DNA of 64,000 nucleotides from positions 62,001 through 126,000 of the forward strand of contig JALGSU010000038.1 in assembly GCA_029821735.1 (NCBI GenBank), written 5' to 3'. The notes beneath the pieces were generated by a model. That model made no database searches and was not told the origin of the DNA. It worked only from the letters and a program-made list of their open reading frames with translations. The number at the start of each line of letters is the position of its first letter. The stretch's first letter is position 1. Made by a program: the position numbers and the translations under genes. Shown one piece after another: positions 57,270 through 64,000 of the stretch. This DNA is from Candidatus Zipacnadia bacterium. Its GTDB lineage: Bacteria; Armatimonadota; Zipacnadia; Zipacnadales; UBA5352.

Positions 57270-58770
57270 TCACGCGCCCCAGATCCGCGGCATCGGCAGC
57301 GGCTCCTTGCCCATCTCCGCGAAGAGCAGCTTCATCACCAAGTCGCTCCGCAGCGCCTGCGAGGCCGGGTCATCCCACAGGTTATTGATCTCGCCCGGGT
57401 CCTCCTGCAGGTCGAACAACTCGCCGTAGGGCTGGTTGAAGTAGATCGTCAGCTTGTAGCGCTCGTTCACGTAGGTCTTCGCGTGGATGGTGTCCGGCTC
57501 GTGGCGGTTCTCGACCACCACATGGTCGCGCGCGGCGTCCGCCTCACCGGTCCAGACCGGGCTCTGGTCCACGCCGGTCATCCCCATCGGCGCGTCCACT
57601 CCGGCGAAGCTGAACATGGTCTGCGGCAGGTCCACGAGCGTCTGCAGCGCCTGGCTGCGGGCACCTGCCGGGATGCGACCGGGCATGCGCGCGATGAGCG
57701 GGATCTTGATCATGTCCTCGTAGCTTCGCCACCAGTCCGTGCTGGCCGTAGAAGTGGCCGTGGTCGGTGGTGAAGACCACCAGCGTGTTGTCGGCCTGGC
57801 CCAACTCGTCGAGCTTGTCGAGCAGCGAGCCAATATACTTGTCCATCAGGCTGACCATCGCGTAGTAGATCGCGATGTCCTTCGCCAGTTCCTCGGGGTT
57901 GCGCAGGTGGCACTGGAAACCGTGCAGGCTCTGGCCGGTCACCCGCCATGGCGAGAAGTCCGGATTGCGTTGCTGGGTGAGCTGGAAGTGCGGTGGGTTC
58001 TTATCATGCTCACCGGGCGTGACCTGCGGGACTGTGAGCTGGCTCGGGTCATACATCGTGTCCCACGGGCGGGGCACCAGATACTTCGGATGCGGGTCGA
58101 AGAAGCTGGCCCAGGCGAAGAATGATTCGCCCGCTTCGGTGTATTGTTGCATCAACGCGTTCGTGCGCTCGGCGATCCAGGCGTCGTAGTGGAACTCCTC
58201 CGGTATCTCCCAGGTGCGTTCCTGGTCGTTGTTGTTGCCCGTGGGCTCGCGGAAATAGTCGCGCCAGTTGTCGAGCCCGTTCTCTTCCATCCAGATCGCG
58301 TAGTGCTGGCCCACGTGCGCCTCATCCGTATGGTTGCGGGCAAGTTCGACGTGGTCGAAGCCATAGAACGGTCCGTGGAAACTGCGCCAGAAATCCAGGT
58401 CCTGCAGAACCGGATACGCCTCGAGCGACGGGTACTCGTCGGTGCCATGCAGGGGCTGGAAGTGCGCCTTACCAACCAGCGCAGACTGGTAGCCGGCCGC
58501 CCGCAGGTCCTCGCCGATCGTGTGCTCGCCCTCCAGCAGCTTGGTGCCCAGCGAGTAGGCCCCGTGCTGACTCGGGTAGCGTCCGGTGATCAGCGAGGCG
58601 CGCGTGGGCGTGCATGTCGGGTTCGGGCAGTAGGCGCGCTCGAAGAGCATCCCATCCGCCGCGAGGCGGTCGAGGTTCGGTGTGCTGATCTCGGGGTTGA
58701 GCGCGCCCAGCGTGTTGAAATGCTGCTGGTCACTGGTGATGAAGAGGATATTCGGCCTGTCCTGTGGCAT
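57270..58770 (-). CDS. Type I sulfatase, frameshifted near 57723
   Basis: The start is ATG 58770 (MPQDRPNILFITSDQQHF; AAGGAG 8 bases upstream). D14-Q15 is the metal site. The maturation motif is C53-T-P-T-R57, with Thr in place of the usual Ser or Ala after Pro. YPSQHGAY and DHGHFYGQHGL are standard sulfatase segments. At 57723 the frame changes: the first frame reads QHGLVAK and the second YEDMIKIPLIARMPGRIP. In intact sulfatases a short stretch (about four residues ending in His) lies between these, so a deletion of about 11 bases fits better than one base. The C-terminal part is normal. There is no signal peptide. It is third in a four-gene operon, 16 bases after the Gfo/Idh gene. Confidence 0.85.
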
Positions 58771-58786
58771 GGCAATGGCTCCTTCG

Positions 58787-60043
58787 TCAGGTCAATTTCC
58801 AGTGGGCGTCAAGCTCGTCCTGATACGCGGACAGCTCACCCGACAGTACGTCGGCGACGCTGACCGTGCACCCCGCGTGGGCCGATTCGAGAAAGGCGAT
58901 CGCGGACGCGAGATCGCGCAGACCCTCTTCGGCGTTCATCTCCGGCTCGCCGCCACCCGCGATTGCGCTCAGGAAGTCATGATGCTCCAGTGCAAAGCGA
59001 TCGTCAATCCCCAGCGGGAAAAGCCGGGCTTTCAGGTCGGCGTCGGCGGTCTGCTTGAAACGTTCGGCCAGCGACCCGCGCGTGCCGTCGTCGAGGACGA
59101 ACTCGTCGCCCTTGATGCAGCCACGGTCACCGTAGATCGCGCGGCCACCGTCCAGGCCGATGCCCTCGCCGTGGCCCGCCGAGCAGAAGCCAAACTCGCC
59201 GATGGCGCCGGACTCGAAGCTGGCGTGCGCGAAGAACGTGTCCTCCGCATCGGCTGCGATCTCATCGAGCACTGTGCCGTCATCCGCATACTCGCGGCGG
59301 ACCGGTTCGAGCACGCGCGTGATGGCTGAGACGTCGACGAACTCGCCCGCCACCCGTCGCGCCCAGGTGGTCAGATGCACGCCGAAGTCCACCGCCACTC
59401 CGCCCCCGCCCACGCGGTCGTGCCGCCATGGCGTGTGGCCGAGAATCTTGTCCGGGCTCCACTCGCGCAGGCCGACGGCGATGCTCAGTAGCATCTGCGG
59501 CGCGCCGATCAGCCCGGTCTGCGCGGCCCACACTGCGGAGCGGTTGGCGATGCCGTAGCGCGCGCTCTCGAGGATCATCAGCACACGGTCGGCGGCTTCG
59601 GCAGCTTCCATCATGCGCCGCGCCGCCAGCACCGTGATGGCCATGGGCTTCTCGACCGCTACATGCTTGCCCGCCTGCAGACACCGGATGGCGATGCTGT
59701 GGTGCACCGGGTGCGTGGTCAGAATCACCACAGCGTCGATGGGGGCCTCGGCGAGCATGGTGTCGAGGTCGCTGTAGACGCCCACCTCGCCATCGTGCAC
59801 GTCGGAGACATACATGTGCGGCGCGCCCAGTGGATCGGCGGCGTTGACCGACGCCGGCGGGCGCGGCTCGGGGCCCTCGCCCCGGCGGCGGAACATCACT
59901 GCGTCATCGAGCTTGCGCGCAAGCAGTGCCGTGATGCGGAATCGATCGAAGCCCGCGTCACGCAGAGCTTTCAGCCCGCGCAGGTGCGCCGGCAGGATGC
60001 GCCCGCAGCCGATGATGCCGATCCGGATATCGCTGGTTCCCAT
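58787..60043 (-). CDS. Gfo/Idh/MocA-family oxidoreductase
   Basis: This is 418 residues from ATG 60043 with GGAG 7 bases upstream; the longer open frame overlaps the esterase gene. A Rossmann NAD(P)-binding start (RIGIIGCGRILPAHLRGL) is followed by HVAVEKPMAITVLAARRM, whose E-K-P is the signature of the family. The C-terminal alpha/beta domain (VGGGGVAVDFGVHLTTWARR) is typical. It oxidises or reduces a sugar or cyclitol with NAD(P), probably a monosaccharide released by the neighbouring esterase and sulfatase. It overlaps the esterase unit closely (4-base gap). Confidence 0.92.
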   Translation of the reverse strand: MGTSDIRIGIIGCGRILPAHLRGLKALRDAGFDRFRITALLARKLDDAVMFRRRGEGPEPRPPASVNAADPLGAPHMYVSDVHDGEVGVYSDLDTMLAEAPIDAVVILTTHPVHHSIAIRCLQAGKHVAVEKPMAITVLAARRMMEAAEAADRVLMILESARYGIANRSAVWAAQTGLIGAPQMLLSIAVGLREWSPDKILGHTPWRHDRVGGGGVAVDFGVHLTTWARRVAGEFVDVSAITRVLEPVRREYADDGTVLDEIAADAEDTFFAHASFESGAIGEFGFCSAGHGEGIGLDGGRAIYGDRGCIKGDEFVLDDGTRGSLAERFKQTADADLKARLFPLGIDDRFALEHHDFLSAIAGGGEPEMNAEEGLRDLASAIAFLESAHAGCTVSVADVLSGELSAYQDELDAHWKLT

Positions 60044-60047
60044 GAGC

Positions 60048-61406
60048 TTACTCCGTGGGCTGAATGGGCACGAACTGCTTCTGCAACTCCCAGTCATTCT
60101 TCTTGAGGTCAAAGTCCAGCCGGGCCGGGAAGAGCATGCCCGGGTCGCGGCGCCGATCGAAGGACTGCAGGAGTGTCTTCAGCGAAGGCTGGGGCACATC
60201 GTCGTGCACCACTTCACCGTTGATCGTCACTCGCACCGGTCGAACGAAATCGACCATCTTCCCGTTCAACCAGACCGTCAGCTCATCGACGTTGTGCGCC
60301 CGTATGGCGATGCAGTTGTCGCCCTCGTTGGTCGCATGCACCATGCCGCCGGGTACGCGCGCGGTGTAGTGGCGGAAGTCCGTGGTGCAGTAGGATGGCA
60401 GCGACTCGGTGGGTTCGAGATGGTCGATCTCAAACGTCCCGTAGTGCGTCCGCCCCACGCTCAGCCAGAACCAGTGTGGCGAGTCATACAGGCGGAACGC
60501 GCCCTTGTGCGAGCAGGTCGCGATCTCGGTTGGGAATGCTTCGCGCCGCCGGTCGCGAGCATGGTCAAGGAAGCCGAGGAAACTCTCGCGGGCCGGAGGG
60601 TCAGTGAATGAGTGCGTGCCCTGGTGCTCGTCGTAGGTGTGCGGAATGTGGAAGCCGCTCAGGCAGGCGCTGGCCATGCGCGCGAAAGCCACTTCGGTGA
60701 AGCGCGGGCGCTCACCGGGGATGAAGTCGTTGATCCCCTGCATCAGGTAAAAGTCCGTGCCGCGCATGCCTTCCCAGAAGCCCCAATACCACGCGCCGGC
60801 GTGACAGCCCACTGTGGCGAAGCGATCGCCCAGTGTCTGCACGATATGGAAAGCTCCGAAGCCGCCCATCGACTGCCCACCGATGCACACGCGGTCGGGG
60901 TCGATGTTATAGCGGCAGCAGGCCTCCTCGATGACCCCGAGCACGTACGCGTCGGACGTAGGGTTGGACCAGCGCTTATGGGTTTCGAGCTGAAGATTGC
61001 CCGGGGCGACGGTGATGCACGGCATCTCGGCGAGCGTGTCGTGGAAGTGATAGCCGCCGTCGCCGGACTGCAGCCAGTCACGCCCCGCGTCGCGGGGGCT
61101 GCCACTGCCGCCGCCATGCAGCAGCACCATCAGCCCGGTCGGCGTGGCCGGATCATAGCTCTCGGGCACGAGGAAGTTCAGTTCTTCGTCCGGGTATCGC
61201 GCCTGGAGGTGGGGCATCTCGAAGCTCTCGCCGAAGTGCACGCCCGCTTCGCGCCTCTCATGGGCGCGTTGCAGGCACGAGTGCAGCAGCGCGGCGGGCT
61301 TGCCCACCCCCTCGGGCAGGTCACCGAGGATCGCCTCGCGGTCGGCGGCGGGGTCGTACAGATAGGCCCGGATCAGTTCGCGCACGGCGTTGTCGATCTC
61401 AGGCAT
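60048..61406 (-). CDS. Alpha/beta-hydrolase esterase (PHB-depolymerase/feruloyl-esterase-like)
   Basis: This is 452 residues from ATG 61406 with AGGAGG 5 bases upstream. After a helical N-terminus, the hydrolase core has the oxyanion loop HGGG at 97-100 (LMVLLHGGGSGSP) and the nucleophile S179 in GGQSMGGFGAFH. His in DEHQGTHSFTDPP fits the catalytic triad. The C-terminal domain (YCTTDFRHYTARVPGGMVH) is beta-rich. There is no signal peptide. It is the first gene of the operon continuing with Gfo/Idh, sulfatase and PIG-L, so it likely removes an ester from an imported oligosaccharide. Confidence 0.85.
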   Translation of the reverse strand: MPEIDNAVRELIRAYLYDPAADREAILGDLPEGVGKPAALLHSCLQRAHERREAGVHFGESFEMPHLQARYPDEELNFLVPESYDPATPTGLMVLLHGGGSGSPRDAGRDWLQSGDGGYHFHDTLAEMPCITVAPGNLQLETHKRWSNPTSDAYVLGVIEEACCRYNIDPDRVCIGGQSMGGFGAFHIVQTLGDRFATVGCHAGAWYWGFWEGMRGTDFYLMQGINDFIPGERPRFTEVAFARMASACLSGFHIPHTYDEHQGTHSFTDPPARESFLGFLDHARDRRREAFPTEIATCSHKGAFRLYDSPHWFWLSVGRTHYGTFEIDHLEPTESLPSYCTTDFRHYTARVPGGMVHATNEGDNCIAIRAHNVDELTVWLNGKMVDFVRPVRVTINGEVVHDDVPQPSLKTLLQSFDRRRDPGMLFPARLDFDLKKNDWELQKQFVPIQPTE

Positions 61407-61510
61407 TGCGTCCTCCTACTCGCTGATGGGCGCCGGAACGTGGGCCTCCGTGGCCCGAAACCGGTTCCTCATTTCGGCGTTGATGGCCTCCATTGAAGTT
61501 CGCGCCAGTT

Positions 61511-61523
61511 CGGGCAGGTCCTG
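61511..61523. promoter_or_regulatory. Palindrome GGCAGGTCCTGCC in divergent promoter region
   Basis: A perfect 6-base inverted repeat around T lies between the esterase start (61406) and the secreted gene at 61573. It shares the GCAGG/CCTGC half-site with 24081 and 55205. It is a candidate operator. Confidence 0.4.
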
Positions 61524-61572
61524 CCGCCGTGGCGCCGAAACCTTCGCGTATCAAATAGGGAGGCGCTCACCC

Positions 61573-64000
61573 ATGCGCAGATTCGTCGTCGTCCTCATCG
61601 CAGCGATTGCCGCATCATCATGCTCCGCCCACTGGACCGAGCAGCCCGACCTGCCCGACTGGGCCCAGCGGGGCACACTGAACTGGTCCCTGCATTACTC
61701 CCGCGCCAACCGCGAACTGGTGGACCTGTTCGCCGACGGGCACCAGACACTCATCCACGGCGGCTCCTTCGACAGCGAGGAAACCGGCGACTACGCCGAG
61801 CAGCTCGGACTCCGCTACATGCCCTACGTGTGCAGCCGCACGCTCACCACGACGAACATGGAGCAGTCCCCGGAGCTGCAGCAGGCGGTCATGCTCAAGG
61901 AGGACCGCAGCGAATTCCTCGCCTACAACAACCCCGTCCGCCGCTACGGGTCCCTGCACCCGGACACTTGGCCGAACTATGTCCGCGAGCGAATCCAGCG
62001 CGTGCGCGAGTTCCCGAACGTCTGGGCAATCTTCTTCGACAACGCCTTCGCGCCGCAGGACGATCACCGGGACGAGAACGTCGCTGCCTGGCAGGCGTGG
62101 GCGCGCGAGCGGGGCATCGACCCCGGCGATGACGTGCCTTACCTCTATCAGGGCGAGCAGGCGGCGCAGTCGCGCGCCTTTTCCCGCGACGCGCTGATCG
62201 ACTATCACCGCGGCCTGCAGCAGTACTGTCACGCGCAGGACCCGCCGCTGCTGAACTGCCCGAACTCTGGTAATGACTATGGGCTCGCAGCGCTGGAGGC
62301 CGGAGTGCTCGACCTGATGTTCTACGAGAACGGGCGACACGCTCCGTTCTTCAACAACGCGTTTCTCTACAAGAAGGGTCTGGCGGCTTCGCACGGTAAG
62401 CCGACTGCGATGCTGTCATACATTCCCGAAAGCGTCGGCGACAAGCGTGGCGTGCGCACCTGGCATGAGGGCATGCACCACTTCTTCTATCCGTCATCGC
62501 CACACGCCGAGGAGTTCGCGGTCGCCATCGCCGAGGCGGCCAGCGTCGGCGGTAACTACGTAACCTGCTACAGCCTGTTCCCGGCCCTGCCCATCACTGA
62601 CACCACCGACCCCTTCAACCAGCGCATCTACCGCGAGATCAAGCGCATGTACACCTTCCTCGACATCAACAGTGAGCTCTACGCGGGCGCGCAACCGGGC
62701 AGCGATGTCGCGGTGCTCTACTCGTCCGACACTGGGCTGCAGAACCGCCATCTGGCCAACTACGACGCGCTCGGCGAGGCCATCACGCACGCGGGCATCC
62801 CCTACGAAGTGGTGGTCCCAAGCGATCTGACCGGCGACGGCATGACGGGCGTTCGCACGCTCTTGCTGCCCAACGTGCTCTACATCAGCGAGGCTGCGGT
62901 GGCGGGTGCGCTGAAGTTCGTCCAGGACGGCGGGCGCGCGATCATCACCGGCGATTTCGCGACCTACAACGAAGACGGCGTCGCGACGCAATCGGCTGCT
63001 GCCGCCGAGTTGCTGGCGCCGCTGGGGCTGGTGAGCCGGGCGGTCCGCGAGTGGGAGTTGGACGGCTTCGAGCCCGAGAGCATCGCTCAGATCAAGGCTG
63101 TCCGCGATGGTGCCACGGCGTCGATGACCTTCGACGGCGTGGCCGGCGACTACGTGGCCCACATCGCCATGACCGACGAGAACGACGGCACGTCCGCGTT
63201 TGAGCTGGCGGCGGCCGGCCGGACCGTCTTTGAGGGAATGCTGGATGAGGAGGACAATCAGACGCGCTGGCATGCCACTCCGGCTTTCGCGCTCAAGCCC
63301 GGCGATGTGGTGACCCTCACCGCTCACCCCGACGGCGGGGAGCCCTGCCGCACGCGCGCCGTGACGCTTGTGCGGGCTGATGCGAGTGGCGGCGCTCGCT
63401 GCGGGCGGGGGAGGGTGGCCTACCAGCCCGTGGGCCTGGAGGCCCTGGACTCGGCTGCGCTCCTCGGCACGCTCGCACCACAGGCGGTGCTCGCCGATCC
63501 CGGCGAGGTCATGGTCAACGTCATGGACGTCCCAGCGATGGGCCTGACCACCGTCCACCTGGTCAACTACGGGCTGGAGTATGAAGTGGCCAATCCAGGC
63601 CTCTACACAACTGACGATGGCACACCGGAAGCTCGCGTGTTCTTCGGCGGCGAGGGTCGCGTGGTGCGCAAGCGCATCACCATCGGCGACCTCGACGAGG
63701 TAGCCGACCCGGTCCTTCAGGTGCACGGCTTTGGCATCGGCGAGGCGGACGCGGCGTTGGCGGTGACCATCAACGGGCAGCCGGCGGCACGCATTGCCCA
63801 CGCCGACTTCGCGCAGCGCTCCTGGCACGAGGTGCCCATCCCGCGCGATCTCCTGACGGACGACAACACCATCGAGATCCGTGCCGAGGGCGAACTCGAT
63901 GGCGTGGCCGCGTGGATACAGATCGACATCGACACCGACACCAACGAGGGCGGCTCGTCGCTGAGCAGCGATGGCGGCAACACATTCTCCGCTGACGACC
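61573..64000 (+). CDS. Secreted GH42-like TIM-barrel protein with GATase-like domain, 3' truncated by window end
   Basis: The frame is open from ATG 61573 (GGGAGG 9 bases upstream) to the last base: at least 809 residues, no stop. The signal peptide is VVVLIAAIAASSCSA. A TIM-barrel-like region (residues about 25-350) contains NVWAIFFDNAFAPQDD, YHRGLQQYCHAQDPP, LDLMFYENGRH and GNYVTCYSLFPALP. An amidotransferase-fold domain follows at about 370-470 (VLYSSDTGLQNRHLANYDAL, VVVPSDLTGDG, GGRAIITGDFATYNEDG), as in GH42 and in the protein at 1246. C-terminal beta-sandwiches (VDVPAMGLTTVHLVNY-type) run to the end. The substrate is unknown. It is divergent from the esterase operon. Confidence 0.72.
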   Translation, partial: MRRFVVVLIAAIAASSCSAHWTEQPDLPDWAQRGTLNWSLHYSRANRELVDLFADGHQTLIHGGSFDSEETGDYAEQLGLRYMPYVCSRTLTTTNMEQSPELQQAVMLKEDRSEFLAYNNPVRRYGSLHPDTWPNYVRERIQRVREFPNVWAIFFDNAFAPQDDHRDENVAAWQAWARERGIDPGDDVPYLYQGEQAAQSRAFSRDALIDYHRGLQQYCHAQDPPLLNCPNSGNDYGLAALEAGVLDLMFYENGRHAPFFNNAFLYKKGLAASHGKPTAMLSYIPESVGDKRGVRTWHEGMHHFFYPSSPHAEEFAVAIAEAASVGGNYVTCYSLFPALPITDTTDPFNQRIYREIKRMYTFLDINSELYAGAQPGSDVAVLYSSDTGLQNRHLANYDALGEAITHAGIPYEVVVPSDLTGDGMTGVRTLLLPNVLYISEAAVAGALKFVQDGGRAIITGDFATYNEDGVATQSAAAAELLAPLGLVSRAVREWELDGFEPESIAQIKAVRDGATASMTFDGVAGDYVAHIAMTDENDGTSAFELAAAGRTVFEGMLDEEDNQTRWHATPAFALKPGDVVTLTAHPDGGEPCRTRAVTLVRADASGGARCGRGRVAYQPVGLEALDSAALLGTLAPQAVLADPGEVMVNVMDVPAMGLTTVHLVNYGLEYEVANPGLYTTDDGTPEARVFFGGEGRVVRKRITIGDLDEVADPVLQVHGFGIGEADAALAVTINGQPAARIAHADFAQRSWHEVPIPRDLLTDDNTIEIRAEGELDGVAAWIQIDIDTDTNEGGSSLSSDGGNTFSADD

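Overview
The window is about 64 kb of high-GC bacterial DNA, densely packed with genes. No gap between genes exceeds about 170 bases. Most genes encode large secreted or intracellular carbohydrate-active proteins: GH127, three heparinase II/III-type lyases, two PcRGLX/YetA-like rhamnogalacturonan-lyase relatives, a PL1-type pectate lyase, a BNR sialidase-type enzyme, SGNH and alpha/beta-hydrolase esterases, two type I sulfatases, and several 1000-residue proteins with TIM-barrel and carbohydrate-binding modules. This mix, with URO-D-family, M81, PIG-L, Gfo/Idh/MocA and ceramidase-like genes, resembles metagenome-derived Armatimonadota, Planctomycetota/Lentisphaerota or Hydrogenedentota. I cannot fix the phylum from the sequence alone. 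No rRNA, tRNA, CRISPR array, transposase, SusCD pair or sugar transporter was recognised.

Layout. 1-7889 (+): a 5'-truncated GH127 arabinofuranosidase and two giant secreted TIM-barrel proteins. 7902-12608 (-): a five-gene operon of two class I fumarase-type subunits, DUF1446/AtuA, DUF4387 and a sulfatase. 12753-21474 (+): a heparinase-like lyase, two beta-sandwich/CBM9 proteins and a DUF4091 protein, then a 58-residue putative membrane peptide. 21746-24012 (-): a PcRGLX/YetA-like protein without a signal peptide. 24168-25061 (+): a CheY-like receiver and a small membrane protein. 25079-28633 (-): an SGNH esterase and a deacetylase-like protein. 28796-32983 (+): a 1395-residue secreted PcRGLX-like protein, followed by three tandem perfect hairpins. 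33125-38218 (-): URO-D-family protein, fused E1 alpha-beta dehydrogenase, M81 peptidase. 38380-39796 (+): pectate lyase and a signal-peptide-only remnant. 39819-40823 (-): BNR sialidase-like. 40980-46131 (+): a secreted unknown and a heparinase. 46193-47295 (-): a PIN/DUF433 toxin-antitoxin pair with its own promoter. 47400-50987 (-): third heparinase. 51051-55164 (-): acyl-CoA ligase-like gene and an SF2 helicase. 55293-56530 (+): ceramidase-like. 56538-61406 (-): esterase, Gfo/Idh, sulfatase, PIG-L. 61573-64000 (+): a secreted protein running off the window.

The genes together suggest outside-in breakdown of a sulfated, acetylated, pectin- or uronate-rich polysaccharide. Lyases, esterases and sulfatases would act in the envelope or outside the cell. 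Oxidoreductase, deacetylase and dicarboxylate enzymes would act inside.

Seven genes are each broken by one frame change. At several of these points, residues conserved in the family also appear to be missing. Either the assembly has small collapsed deletions or the region is decaying.
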